From: Citrobacter amalonaticus | GTDB lineage: Bacteria > Pseudomonadota > Gammaproteobacteria > Enterobacterales > Enterobacteriaceae | NCBI RefSeq assembly: GCF_001559075.2 | Contig: NZ_CP014015.2 | Coordinates: 1,860,001-1,924,000, forward strand | Length of the DNA stretch: 64,000 bases | Reading direction: 5' to 3' | In this document: one piece after another, positions 28,071 through 37,591 of the stretch | Layout: each line of letters starts with the position of its first letter | Numbering within the stretch: the stretch's first letter is position 1 | Translations under genes and position numbers: made by a program | The notes under the pieces: generated by a model | Told to the model about the DNA's origin: nothing | What the model saw: the letters and a program-made list of their open reading frames with translations, nothing else | The model's database searches: none

Positions 28071-28087
28071 TTTAGCTCCTTGCCTTT

Positions 28088-28115
28088 GCCCCGCCAGAAA
28101 TGACGGGGCTTTTTT
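28088..28115 (+). terminator. ibpAB terminator
   Basis: GCCCCGCC (28088-28095) pairs with GACGGGGC (28102-28109) with one imperfect pair and is followed by six T. It closes the ibpAB transcript. The further 218 bp before yidE hold its promoter but nothing else that I recognise. Confidence 0.8.
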
Positions 28116-28333
28116 GTGCGCGAAGACAACACCGGGTTTTGGGGAATGATGCCCTTACCAGAAGAAAGCATTCAGCAACTTCAGGTTACGATGAAGAAAA
28201 AGGGGAAGAAACGCCCATCATGAGGGCGTTTTAGCGTCGTTTCAGCACCAGAATGTGCGCCATCTTGCATATATGCCTGAACGGTTCAGTCATAATCCAC
28301 GTAAATAGAAATGTTATTCACAGGGAATAAAAA

Positions 28334-29995
28334 ATGAGTGATATAGCATTGACGGTCAGCGTTCTGGCGTTGGTGGCGGTTGTCGGATTATGGATCGGCA
28401 ATATCAAGGTGCGGGGTGTCGGCTTTGGCATCGGCGGCGTGTTGTTCGGCGGCATTATCGTCGGCCACTTCGTTGATCAGGCTGGGGTGACGCTGAGCGG
28501 CGATATGCTGCACTTCATCCAGGAATTTGGCCTGATTCTGTTCGTCTACACCATTGGGATTCAGGTGGGGCCTGGGTTCTTCGCCTCGCTGCGGGTTTCT
28601 GGCCTGCGTCTCAATCTGTTTGCGATTCTGATCGTCATCATCGGCGGACTGGTCACCGCCATCCTGCATAAAGTGTTTGCTATTCCGCTCCCGGTGGTGC
28701 TGGGGATTTTCTCCGGTGCGGTCACCAATACACCGGCGCTGGGGGCCGGACAACAAATCCTGCGCGATCTGGGTACGCCAATGGAGCTGGTGGATCAGAT
28801 GGGGATGAGCTACGCGATGGCGTATCCGTTTGGGATTTGCGGCATTTTGCTGACCATGTGGCTGATGCGCATGATATTTCGCGTCAATGTGGAAGCGGAA
28901 GCGCAACAACATGAATCGACGCTCACCAACGGGCATTCGCTGATTCAGACCATCAATATTCGCGTTGAGAACCCAAACCTCAACAATATGGCGATTAAGG
29001 ATGTGCCGATCCTCAACAGCGATAAAATCATCTGCTCACGACTGAAGCGTGAAGAGACGCTGATGGTGCCGTCGCCGGGAACGGTGATTCAACTGGGTGA
29101 TTTGCTGCACCTGGTCGGGCAGCCGGGCGATCTGCATAACGCACGACTGGTGATAGGTCAGGAGGTGGATACCTCACTGTCGACCCGGGGCACCGATTTG
29201 CGCGTCGAACGCGTCGTGGTCACCAACGAAAAAGTGCTCGGCAAACGCATCCGCGATTTGCACTTTAAAGAGCGTTACGACGTGGTGATTTCTCGACTGA
29301 ACCGTGCGGGCGTTGAACTGGTGGCCAGCAGCGATGCCAGTCTGCAATTTGGTGACATCCTTAATCTGGTGGGACGACCCGCTTCGATTGATGCCGTTGC
29401 CAATGTTGTGGGTAATGCCCAGCAAAAACTGCAGCAGGTGCAGATGCTACCGGTGTTTATTGGCATCGGTCTGGGGGTGCTGCTGGGGTCCATTCCGCTC
29501 TTTGTTCCCGGCTTTCCGGTGGCGTTAAAGCTGGGGCTGGCGGGCGGGCCGCTGATTATGGCGCTGATTCTGGGGCGTATCGGCAGCATTGGTAAGCTGT
29601 ACTGGTTTATGCCGCCAAGCGCGAACCTGGCGCTGCGTGAACTGGGGATTGTGCTGTTTCTGGCCGTGGTGGGGCTGAAATCGGGTGGTGACTTTATCAA
29701 TACGCTGACTCAGGGCGATGGTCTGAGCTGGGTGGGCTACGGTATTTTTATTACTGCTATCCCGCTTATCACCGTCGGTTTACTGGCGCGTATTTTTGCC
29801 AAAATGAACTACCTGACGCTGTGCGGGATGCTGGCCGGTTCGATGACCGATCCGCCTGCGCTGGCGTTTGCTAACAACCTGCATGCCACCAGCGGCGCGG
29901 CGGCACTGTCGTATGCGACGGTATATCCGTTGGTGATGTTCCTGCGTATTATCACGCCTCAACTGCTGGCGGTGATTTTCTGGGGGCTGGGATAA
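28334..29995 (+). CDS. yidE: YidE putative transporter (AAE family)
   Basis: A 553-aa inner-membrane protein of the aspartate:alanine exchanger family. Two five-to-six-helix membrane halves (about 1-180 and 370-553) flank a cytosolic pair of RCK_C/TrkA-C domains (about 190-370). The repeated GAVTNTPALGAGQ and GSMTDPPALAFAN motifs mark the two transport halves. The substrate is unknown. It ends at a perfect bidirectional terminator shared with yidL. The K-12 glv genes, which lie beyond yidE there, are absent. Confidence 0.93.
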   Translation: MSDIALTVSVLALVAVVGLWIGNIKVRGVGFGIGGVLFGGIIVGHFVDQAGVTLSGDMLHFIQEFGLILFVYTIGIQVGPGFFASLRVSGLRLNLFAILIVIIGGLVTAILHKVFAIPLPVVLGIFSGAVTNTPALGAGQQILRDLGTPMELVDQMGMSYAMAYPFGICGILLTMWLMRMIFRVNVEAEAQQHESTLTNGHSLIQTINIRVENPNLNNMAIKDVPILNSDKIICSRLKREETLMVPSPGTVIQLGDLLHLVGQPGDLHNARLVIGQEVDTSLSTRGTDLRVERVVVTNEKVLGKRIRDLHFKERYDVVISRLNRAGVELVASSDASLQFGDILNLVGRPASIDAVANVVGNAQQKLQQVQMLPVFIGIGLGVLLGSIPLFVPGFPVALKLGLAGGPLIMALILGRIGSIGKLYWFMPPSANLALRELGIVLFLAVVGLKSGGDFINTLTQGDGLSWVGYGIFITAIPLITVGLLARIFAKMNYLTLCGMLAGSMTDPPALAFANNLHATSGAAALSYATVYPLVMFLRIITPQLLAVIFWGLG

Positions 29996-30002
29996 CCCTT
30001 TC

Positions 30003-30037
30003 AAATGCCAGATGGTGCTTCTCCATCTGGCATTTTA
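30003..30037. terminator. Bidirectional terminator between yidE and yidL
   Basis: A perfect 13-bp inverted repeat, AAATGCCAGATGG (30003-30015) and its complement (30023-30035), with T runs available on each strand. The yidL stop codon overlaps its right arm. Confidence 0.85.
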
Positions 30038-30898
30038 CTTCGTATGTTTCAACACCGCAGAAGGCGCATAGCCAAACTTCTGTTTAAACGCTTTGCTGAA
30101 ATGAAATGAGTCAAAGAAGTTAAGCCTGTCCGCCACCTGACCTACCGTATTTCCATCCTGTTTCAGTAACGATAATGCCAGTTCCAGTCGGGCATCCAGC
30201 ACATACTCTTTTGGCGTCTTACCGGTATAGCGTAGAAACAGACGGCGTAACCAGGCTTCGCTGCAGGGAAGTGTCGCAGCCATGTCTGCGACGCTCCAGC
30301 GTCGTTGTAGACTGGTATGGAGCATGGCGATCAATTTTTCAATTTGCATTCGCTGCGGGTCTTTTTTACCCTCCGCGTAAATAAGACAAATCCATTGATA
30401 AATAATCTTAGTGAGAAAGGCCACAGCAAGGTTATTTTTCATTGCATCCGCTGATCTTATTAATTGAGAAACTTCTTCCAGTTCATGGTTATAAACCTCA
30501 CCGTTATAAATTACACTTTGTTGTCGTATAGGAATATCCATAACGCTGGTTGGAGTAAACTCCATCCAGTACTGTTCCCAGACTAAACCTTCACAATGAT
30601 AAGATTGAATATCCATTGGTTTTAAAAAGATAATACAGTTTCCTGTTAAGGTAATATGCTCGCCATTTTTGAGTAAAATCTTCCCGCAGCCCTGTACGGT
30701 ATAGACGGCGACCCATGAATTGGCGATCAGCGGCTTTTTCTTATCTCGCGGCCAAATGACCCGGTACTGTTCATCGGCGTAGGTGTGCCATAACGAGATC
30801 AGTGAAATTCCGCTAGAGATCACATTTTCGTGAATTAGTAGCGGAATATTGTACGGAGTTTCGTTTTTTACATGCGAACTTTGCAAATTTCCATTCAT
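30035..30898 (-). CDS. yidL: AraC-family regulator YidL
   Basis: A 287-aa regulator from the ATG at 30898 (MNGNLQSSHVKNETPYNIP), chosen over a GTG at 30928 because homology begins there. The N-terminal cupin domain (about 15-150) has GCGKILLKNGEHITL. The C-terminal pair of HTH motifs (about 190-285) has WSVADMAATLPCSEAWLRRLF and FFDSFHFSKAFKQKFG. It is divergent from yidK, so it most likely controls the yidKJHGF unit in response to a sugar; that link is inferred from position. Confidence 0.9.
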   Translation of the reverse strand: MNGNLQSSHVKNETPYNIPLLIHENVISSGISLISLWHTYADEQYRVIWPRDKKKPLIANSWVAVYTVQGCGKILLKNGEHITLTGNCIIFLKPMDIQSYHCEGLVWEQYWMEFTPTSVMDIPIRQQSVIYNGEVYNHELEEVSQLIRSADAMKNNLAVAFLTKIIYQWICLIYAEGKKDPQRMQIEKLIAMLHTSLQRRWSVADMAATLPCSEAWLRRLFLRYTGKTPKEYVLDARLELALSLLKQDGNTVGQVADRLNFFDSFHFSKAFKQKFGYAPSAVLKHTK

Positions 30899-31065
30899 TT
30901 TAATTTCCAGCCGGAGAATTATGCCCACAACCTGAACATATCAGAAGTGAATGGTCCAGGGATATGACGTATTAACTTTTATTAAATCTGACTGCCTGAC
31001 CTGGCTTGAATACCTCATGTCAACTCTACAGCTGCCAGGACATAAAGAAAAATAAGGGCTACGAG

Positions 31066-32781
31066 ATGAATACGCTACAGATTTTGAGCTTTGTGGGTTT
31101 TACGCTACTGGTGGCGGTAATCACCTGGTGGAAGTTACGTAAAGCGGATACCGGTTCGCAGCAGGGATATTTTCTGGCGGGACGTTCATTAAAAGCGCCA
31201 GTGATTGCAGCGTCGCTGATGCTGACCAATCTCTCGACAGAACAACTGGTGGGGCTGACCGGTCAGGCCTACCGTAGCGGGATGTCCGTAATGGCGTGGG
31301 AAGTAATTTCCGCGATCCCGCTGATTTTTCTGGCGCTGATCTTTCTGCCGCGTTACCTACAGCGCGGCATCGCGACCATCCCCGATTTTATTGAAGAACG
31401 TTATGACAAAACGACCCGTATTATCATTGACTGTTGTTTTTTGATTGCTACGGGGATCTGTTTCTTACCGATCATTCTCTATTCCGGCGCACTTGCCTTT
31501 AACAGCATGTTTCATGTCACTGAAACATTTGGACTTTCCCAGCATATGGCGATCTGGCTGATGGCGGTGGTGTTGGGGATCTGCGGCATTCTGTATGCCG
31601 TCGTGGGCGGAATGCGCGCGATTGCTATTGCCGATGTGATCAACGGTATTGGTCTGGTAATCGGTGGCCTGCTGGTGCCGTTGTTTGGTCTGATGGCGAT
31701 GGGCAACGGCAGTCTGAGCGACGGCATCACGCGCCTGACCCAGGATCACAGCCAAATGCTGAACTCCATTGGTGGCAGCAATGACCCGGTACCCATCGGC
31801 GCGGCGCTCACTGGACTTATCCTGGTGAACACTTTCTATTGGTGTACTAATCAGGGGATTGTGCAACGTACGCTGGCGTCTAAAAGTCTGTCTGAAGGGC
31901 AAAAAGGGGCACTGCTGACAGCGGTACTGAAAATGCTGGACCCGCTGATTCTGGTACTGCCAGGTGTGATCGCGTTTCATCTGTTTCAGGACCTGCCAAA
32001 GGCGGATATGGCTTATCCGGCACTGGTGAACAAAGTAATGCCATTGCCACTGATTGGCTTTTTCAGTGCGGTGCTTTTCGGTGCCATTATCAGCGCTTTC
32101 TGTGGTTTTCTGAACAGCGCTTCGACGTTGTTTAGTCTGGGCATTTATCGCCGACTGATCAATGAACAGGCCAGTCCTGATCAATTGGTCACTATTGGTC
32201 GCCGTTTTGGTTTCATCGTGGCGGTGGTTTCGGTGCTGGTTGCGCCGTGGATTGCCTACGCTCCTCAGGGACTCTACAGCTGGATGAAACAGCTTAACGG
32301 TATCTACAATGTTCCTCTGGTCACTATCGTTATCATGGGATTCTTCTTTCCACGCATCCCTGCACTGGCTGCGAAGGTGGCGATGGGGCTCGGGATCGTC
32401 AGTTACATCACTATCAACTACCTGGTGAAATTCGATTTCCACTTCCTCTACGTACTGGCCTGCACATTCTGTATCAATGTCGTGGTGATGCTGATTATTG
32501 GTGCCATCAAACCGCGTGCCACGCCGTTTACATTTCACGATGCGTTCGCTGTTGATATGGAACCGTGGAAAAACGTCAAAATCGCCTCCGTTGGCGTCCT
32601 GTTCGCGATGATTGGTGTCTATTCCGGACTGGCACAGTTTGGGGGGTATCACTCTCAGTGGCTAACGATTATCAGCTACGCCATCACGGCGGCCGTGGTG
32701 GTTTATTTGATTTACAGCAGTTGGCAAACGCGCCGTTCTGTCACTGCGCCCTGTGTCCCTGATGCTAAGGATAACGCATGA
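31066..32781 (+). CDS. yidK: YidK sodium:solute symporter (SSS family)
   Basis: A 571-aa membrane protein with about 14 helices of the sodium/glucose cotransporter family, the E. coli YidK length. Family signatures include GYFLAGRSLKAPVIAASL near the N-terminus, AIADVINGIGLVIGGLLVP and TFYWCTNQGIVQRTLASKS. It probably imports a sugar. The start at 31066 is favoured by homology and AAGGG; an upstream in-frame ATG at 31006 is not. It overlaps the sulfatase yidJ by 4 bp, so the imported sugar may be sulfated. Confidence 0.93.
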   Translation: MNTLQILSFVGFTLLVAVITWWKLRKADTGSQQGYFLAGRSLKAPVIAASLMLTNLSTEQLVGLTGQAYRSGMSVMAWEVISAIPLIFLALIFLPRYLQRGIATIPDFIEERYDKTTRIIIDCCFLIATGICFLPIILYSGALAFNSMFHVTETFGLSQHMAIWLMAVVLGICGILYAVVGGMRAIAIADVINGIGLVIGGLLVPLFGLMAMGNGSLSDGITRLTQDHSQMLNSIGGSNDPVPIGAALTGLILVNTFYWCTNQGIVQRTLASKSLSEGQKGALLTAVLKMLDPLILVLPGVIAFHLFQDLPKADMAYPALVNKVMPLPLIGFFSAVLFGAIISAFCGFLNSASTLFSLGIYRRLINEQASPDQLVTIGRRFGFIVAVVSVLVAPWIAYAPQGLYSWMKQLNGIYNVPLVTIVIMGFFFPRIPALAAKVAMGLGIVSYITINYLVKFDFHFLYVLACTFCINVVVMLIIGAIKPRATPFTFHDAFAVDMEPWKNVKIASVGVLFAMIGVYSGLAQFGGYHSQWLTIISYAITAAVVVYLIYSSWQTRRSVTAPCVPDAKDNA

Positions 32782-34271
32782 CCCGTCCTAACTTTTTGTT
32801 CATTATGACCGATACACAGGCGACCAATATGGTGGGCTGTTACAGCGGTAAAGAACTGAATACAAACAATATTGATAATCTGGCTGCCGAAGGTATTCGC
32901 TTTAACGCCGCGTATACCTGTTCACCCGTTTGTACCCCTGCGCGTGCGGGGTTATTTACCGGTATTTATGCCAATCAGTCTGGCCCGTGGACCAATAATG
33001 TCGCGCCAGGGAAAAATATCTCCACGATGGGGCGTTACTTTAAGGATGCGGGCTACCACACCTGCTATATCGGTAAATGGCATCTCGATGGACATGATTA
33101 CTTTGGTACCGGCGAATGCCCGCCGGAATGGGACGCTGACTACTGGTTCGATGGTGCAAACTACCTGGCGGAATTGAGTGAACAAGAGATCAGCCTGTGG
33201 CGCAATGGTCTTAACAGCGTGGAAGATTTACAGGCTAATCAGATCGATGAAACCTTCACCTGGGCGCATCGCATCAGTAACCGGGCTGTGGATTTCCTCC
33301 ACCAGCCTGCGCGAGCCGATGAGCCGTTTTTGATGGTGGTTTCGTATGATGAGCCCCACCATCCGTTCACTTGTCCGGTGGAGTATCTGGAGAAGTATCA
33401 GGACTTCTATTACGACCTGGGACCAAAGGCGTACGATACGCTGGCAAACAAACCCGAGCATCACCGTTTATGGTCGCAGGCGATGCCTTCTCCGGTGGGT
33501 GATGACGGGCGCTATCACCACCCGCTCTATTTTGCCTGCAATGATTTTGTCGATGACCAGATTGGTCGGGTGATCAATGCGTTAACGCCAGAGCAGCGGG
33601 AAAATACCTGGGTGATTTATACCTCCGATCACGGCGAAATGATGGGGGCGCATAAACTCATCAGTAAAGGCGCGGCGATGTACGATGACATTACGCGCAT
33701 CCCGTTGATTATTCGCTCACCGCAGGGTGACCGCCGCCAGGTGGATACGCCGGTAAGTCATATCGATCTGTTACCGACGATGATGGCGCTGGCAGGCATC
33801 GACAAACCCGCTATTTTGCCGGGTGAAAACATCCTGGCCGCAGAATCTCCGCGAGGCGTAATGGTCGAGTTCAACCGTTACGAAATTGAACATGACAGCT
33901 TTGGCGGTTTTATCCCGGTGCGTTGTTGGGTTACGGATGCGTACAAGCTGGTGCTGAATTTATTTACCAGCGATGAACTGTATGACCGACGTAACGATCC
34001 TGATGAGTTGCATAACCTGATTGATGTCGATGCGTTTGCCAATGTTCGCTGCCAGATGCATGACGCGTTATTAGACTATATGGATAAAATCCGTGACCCG
34101 TTCCGCTCCTATCAGTGGAGCCTGCGACCGTGGCGTAAAGACGCGCAGCCGCGCTGGATGGGCGCTTTCCGCCCGCGCCCTGAGGATGGTTACTCCCCGG
34201 TAGTGCGTGACTACGATACTGGTTTGCCAACGCAGGGTGTGAAAGTAGAAGAGAAAAAACAGAAGTTCTGA
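32778..34271 (+). CDS. yidJ: Sulfatase YidJ (Cys-type)
   Basis: A 497-aa type I sulfatase of the alkaline phosphatase superfamily, equal in length to E. coli YidJ. PVCTPARAGLFTG near residue 50 is the sulfatase signature; its Cys must be converted to formylglycine for activity. IMTDTQATNMVG (metal ligands), GKWHLDGHDY and YTSDHGEMMGAHKLISKG are the other active-site blocks. There is no signal peptide, so it acts in the cytoplasm on an imported sulfated substrate. The maturase needed for a Cys-type enzyme is encoded nearby (yidF). The 166-bp gap to yidH lacks the yidI gene found in K-12. Confidence 0.93.
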   Translation: MTRPNFLFIMTDTQATNMVGCYSGKELNTNNIDNLAAEGIRFNAAYTCSPVCTPARAGLFTGIYANQSGPWTNNVAPGKNISTMGRYFKDAGYHTCYIGKWHLDGHDYFGTGECPPEWDADYWFDGANYLAELSEQEISLWRNGLNSVEDLQANQIDETFTWAHRISNRAVDFLHQPARADEPFLMVVSYDEPHHPFTCPVEYLEKYQDFYYDLGPKAYDTLANKPEHHRLWSQAMPSPVGDDGRYHHPLYFACNDFVDDQIGRVINALTPEQRENTWVIYTSDHGEMMGAHKLISKGAAMYDDITRIPLIIRSPQGDRRQVDTPVSHIDLLPTMMALAGIDKPAILPGENILAAESPRGVMVEFNRYEIEHDSFGGFIPVRCWVTDAYKLVLNLFTSDELYDRRNDPDELHNLIDVDAFANVRCQMHDALLDYMDKIRDPFRSYQWSLRPWRKDAQPRWMGAFRPRPEDGYSPVVRDYDTGLPTQGVKVEEKKQKF

Positions 34272-34437
34272 GGTCTTTTTTGGTACTCCCTTCTCACTCA
34301 TGATGAAGGGATTATCATCCACAGGAACCTTCATGCATCGACCTGATTTGCAGAGTTTATTAATGCTATTGATCCAGGTGCTCAGGTAATATTGCGGTTA
34401 TTTCATGCACATTTTTGCGCATTCAGTAGGGGGTTAA

Positions 34438-34785
34438 ATGAAGATTTCCCGCCTCGGAGAAGCCCCGGATTACCGCTTCTCACTGGCAAACGAGCGTACC
34501 TTTCTGGCGTGGATCCGCACCGCGCTGGGTTTCCTGGCCGCCGGCGTTGGGCTTGACCAACTGGCGCCGGACTTCGCCACGCCGGTGATCCGCGAGCTGT
34601 TGGCGCTGCTGCTCTGTTTGTTCGCTGGCGGCCTGGCGATTTACGGTTATCTGCGCTGGCTGCGCAATGAAAAGGCGATGCGGCTGAAAGAGGATTTACC
34701 TTATACCCGTAGCCTGCTGATCATCAGTCTGATATTGACCATTGTGGCGATTGTGGTCATGGCGCTGGTGCTGTATGCCGGATAG
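34438..34785 (+). CDS. yidH: YidH inner-membrane protein (DUF202)
   Basis: A 115-aa membrane protein with three hydrophobic segments (about 28-45, 55-75 and 92-112) and the DUF202 N-terminal signature YRFSLANERTFLAWIRTALGF. Its function is unknown. It overlaps yidG, a second member of the same domain family, by 11 bp. Confidence 0.92.
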   Translation: MKISRLGEAPDYRFSLANERTFLAWIRTALGFLAAGVGLDQLAPDFATPVIRELLALLLCLFAGGLAIYGYLRWLRNEKAMRLKEDLPYTRSLLIISLILTIVAIVVMALVLYAG

Positions 34786-35137
34786 CCGTAAGGCCCGTCG
34801 CCTGGCCGATCCGGGACTGCAGCCGGAGCGCACGTCGCTGGCATGGTTTCGCACGCTGCTGGGCTACGGTGCGCTGATGGCGCTGGCGATAAAACATCAC
34901 TGGCATCAGGCGGGATTCTTGTTCTGGGTCTCTATCGCGGTGCTGGCTATCGTGGCTGTGATCCTCTGGCGTTATACGCGCAAGCGTAATCTGATGGATG
35001 TCTCGCATCTTGATTTTGCCCAATCGCGCGCGGTTCGTGACAAATTTATGATCTCCCTCGCGGTGTTATCTCTCGCAATACTGTTTGCTGTAACGCACAT
35101 TCGCCAACTTATCGTATTTCTCGGGAATTTAGCATGA
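34775..35137 (+). CDS. yidG: YidG inner-membrane protein (DUF202)
   Basis: A 120-aa membrane protein with the DUF202 signature LQPERTSLAWFRTLLGY followed by three helices. The start ATG 34775 (MPDSRKARR) is inside yidH and gives the E. coli length. Its function is unknown; the paired DUF202 proteins may form one complex. Its stop overlaps the yidF start by 4 bp. Confidence 0.92.
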   Translation: MPDSRKARRLADPGLQPERTSLAWFRTLLGYGALMALAIKHHWHQAGFLFWVSIAVLAIVAVILWRYTRKRNLMDVSHLDFAQSRAVRDKFMISLAVLSLAILFAVTHIRQLIVFLGNLA

Positions 35138-36255
35138 CAGGATGTCAGGTCATGGCCAAGCCGGCCAGTTCACGTTGTAACCTGGATTGTCGTTACTGCT
35201 TTTACATTGATAAACCCGCCCACCCGGTGATGGATGACACCACGTTATCGACGTTTATTCAGCAGCACATTGCCGCACAGCCAGGGCCAGATGTTCTGTT
35301 TGCCTGGCAGGGAGGAGAACCGACGCTCTGCGGTCTGGATTTTTTCCAGCGCGTGGTGGAGTTACAAAAGCAGTTCGGCGCGGGGAAGCAGATCCAGAAC
35401 GCTTTTCAGACCAACGGCATTTTGCTCAATGACGCATGGTGCCGCTTTCTGCATGATAATAACTGGCTGGTGGGGCTTTCACTGGACGGTCCCGCCGATT
35501 TGCATGATGCCTTTCGCGTTAGTCGTCGCGGCAATCCGACCCATCAAAAAGTGATGACTGCGCTGCAAAAACTGGTCGAACACCATGTGGAGTTCAACCT
35601 GCTGGTGGTGGTGAATCGCCTTAACAGCAGCCAGCCGGAGCGGATGTATCACTATCTTCGCCAGCTTGGGACGCCTTTCTTACAGTTTATTCCGCTCGTT
35701 GAGCAGGATGAGCACGGCAGGTTGACGGCGGAATCGGTCGAGCCACAGGCGTGGGGGCTGTTTCTTAACTCGGTATTTGATATCTGGGTACGGGAAGATA
35801 TTGGCCGGGTGTATATTCAGCTCTTTGACTCGACCCTGGGCGTGTGGTGCGGCTATCCGTCGCAAATGTGCGCGCTAAGTCAGGACTGTGGTCATGCTTT
35901 CGCGCTGGAGGCTAATGGTGATTTGTACCAGTGCGATCATTATGTTTATCCGCAATACCGGCTGGGCAACATTCATCACACTCCGCTGAAGGCGCTCAAT
36001 GCCAATCCGCAGGCGATAGCTTTTGGGGAGCTGAAAAGGTCCACGTTAAGCGCAGCGTGTCAGGCCTGTTCGCTGCTGCGCTTTTGTCATGGTGATTGCC
36101 CTAAGCATCGGGATGAGAGTGGGAAAAGCATGCTGTGCGCCGGATACAGCGACTTTATCCGTCATACCGCGCCGCACATGCGTGTGATGCGCGATTTGAT
36201 CAGGCAGCATCGCTCACCGGCAGAGCTGATGGCGATGCTGCGTGCCGGGCGTTAG
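35134..36255 (+). CDS. yidF: Anaerobic sulfatase maturase (radical SAM), YidF-type
   Basis: A 373-aa radical SAM enzyme that should convert the active-site Cys of YidJ to formylglycine without oxygen. The CNLDCRYCFY motif (CX3CX2C, residues about 15-22) binds the SAM cluster, followed by the AWQGGEPTLCG motif. The C-terminal SPASM cysteines (CGHAFALEANGDLYQCDHY and CQACSLLRFCHGDCPKH) hold two auxiliary Fe-S clusters. From memory, the K-12 YidF is much shorter (about 165 aa), so this looks like the intact form. It overlaps yidG by 4 bp, and its stop overlaps that of dsdA. Confidence 0.88.
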   Translation: MTGCQVMAKPASSRCNLDCRYCFYIDKPAHPVMDDTTLSTFIQQHIAAQPGPDVLFAWQGGEPTLCGLDFFQRVVELQKQFGAGKQIQNAFQTNGILLNDAWCRFLHDNNWLVGLSLDGPADLHDAFRVSRRGNPTHQKVMTALQKLVEHHVEFNLLVVVNRLNSSQPERMYHYLRQLGTPFLQFIPLVEQDEHGRLTAESVEPQAWGLFLNSVFDIWVREDIGRVYIQLFDSTLGVWCGYPSQMCALSQDCGHAFALEANGDLYQCDHYVYPQYRLGNIHHTPLKALNANPQAIAFGELKRSTLSAACQACSLLRFCHGDCPKHRDESGKSMLCAGYSDFIRHTAPHMRVMRDLIRQHRSPAELMAMLRAGR

Positions 36256-37574
36256 CGCCCTTTCGCCAGGTATTGCGTCATTTCTGCTTCTGGTACCATG
36301 CCGCCGCCCGTCGCCCAAACCAGGTGCGTTGCATTATTGAGCTGCTCAGCGCTAATACCCTGCATTTGCTGATAGTCAGTGGATGCGCAAACACGCTGAG
36401 GCCCGGCCATTCCCGCCAGCGCCGACGGTTCCAGACGAATGTTCTCTTCCTGCGCCAGCCAGCCCAGCATGTCGTACATGGACTGATCGCTGAGGGTATA
36501 CAACCCATCAAGCAGGCGTTCCATCGCTCTGCCGACAAAGCCCGATGCCCGCCCTACCGCCAGGCCGTCTGCCGCCGTCAGGTTATCGATACCGATTTCC
36601 TGCACGGAGATCGCATCATGCAGACCGGTATACACACCCAGCAGCATGCAAGGCGAATGAGTCGGTTCAGCGAAGAAGCAGTGCACGTTATCACCAAATG
36701 CCAGTTTCAGACCAAACGCTACCCCGCCGGGGCCACCGCCCACGCCGCATGGCAGGTAAACAAATAACGGGTGATCGGCATCCACCACGCGACCTTGCTG
36801 TTCGAATTGCGCTTTCAGACGCTGGCCCGCAACCGCATAGCCTAAAAACAGCGTGCGGGAGTTTTCATCGTCGATAAAGAAGCAGTTCGGATCGGACTCC
36901 GCCGCCTTACGGCCCTGTTCAACCGCCACGCCGTAATCGTCTTCGTATTCAACAACCGTGACGCCGTGGCTGCGCAGTTTGGCTTTCTTCCATGCACGGG
37001 CATCCGCAGACATATGCACCGTGACGTTAAAGCCAATGCGGGCGCTCATAATGCCGATAGACAGCCCCAGGTTACCGGTTGAACCCACCGCGATACTGTA
37101 CTGACTAAAGAACGCTTTGAACTCCGGAGATAGCAGAACGCTGTAATCCTCTTCGGGGGTCAGCATCCCGGCGTCCCGCGCCAGTTTTTCGGCGTGCGTC
37201 AGCACTTCATAAATACCACCGCGCGCTTTAATCGAGCCGGAAATCGGCAGATGGCTGTCTTTTTTTAGCAGGATTTCGCCACAGATTTTCTGGCCGTACT
37301 GTTTTTCCAGACGCTGCTGCATGGCCGGAATGGCGACGACTTCAGATTCAATAATCCCCCCGGTCGCAGCGGTTTCCGGGAAGGCTTTGGCCAGATACGG
37401 CGCAAAGCGTGCCAGACGGGCGTGGGCGCCCTTAACGTCTTGTTCCGTCAGCCCTACATAAGGTAAACCTTCCGCCAGAGAGGTGGTTCCCGGGTTGAAC
37501 CAGGTCGTTTCTCGCAGAGCCACCAGATCCTCCACCAACGGATACTGGGCGATGAGTTTTTGTATGTTTTCCAT
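36252..37574 (-). CDS. dsdA: D-serine dehydratase DsdA
   Basis: A 440-aa PLP fold-type II enzyme that converts D-serine to pyruvate and ammonia and removes its toxicity. The PLP lysine is in ISGSIKARGG, the phosphate loop is AVGSTGNLGLSIG, and the glycine-rich LPCGVGGGPGGVAFG is present. ATG 37574 (MENIQKLIAQYPLV) fits homologues (E. coli 442 aa); an ATG-like extension to 37622 enters the intergenic space. It is co-transcribed with dsdX, 17 bp upstream. Confidence 0.96.
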   Translation of the reverse strand: MENIQKLIAQYPLVEDLVALRETTWFNPGTTSLAEGLPYVGLTEQDVKGAHARLARFAPYLAKAFPETAATGGIIESEVVAIPAMQQRLEKQYGQKICGEILLKKDSHLPISGSIKARGGIYEVLTHAEKLARDAGMLTPEEDYSVLLSPEFKAFFSQYSIAVGSTGNLGLSIGIMSARIGFNVTVHMSADARAWKKAKLRSHGVTVVEYEDDYGVAVEQGRKAAESDPNCFFIDDENSRTLFLGYAVAGQRLKAQFEQQGRVVDADHPLFVYLPCGVGGGPGGVAFGLKLAFGDNVHCFFAEPTHSPCMLLGVYTGLHDAISVQEIGIDNLTAADGLAVGRASGFVGRAMERLLDGLYTLSDQSMYDMLGWLAQEENIRLEPSALAGMAGPQRVCASTDYQQMQGISAEQLNNATHLVWATGGGMVPEAEMTQYLAKGR

Positions 37575-37591
37575 AGGACGTCTCTTTGCGC

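Noticed and set aside
31465..32652. 395-codon open frame opposite yidK
   Set aside because: Shadow of yidK; the composition is His/Gln/Asn-rich as expected from the complement of a membrane protein gene.
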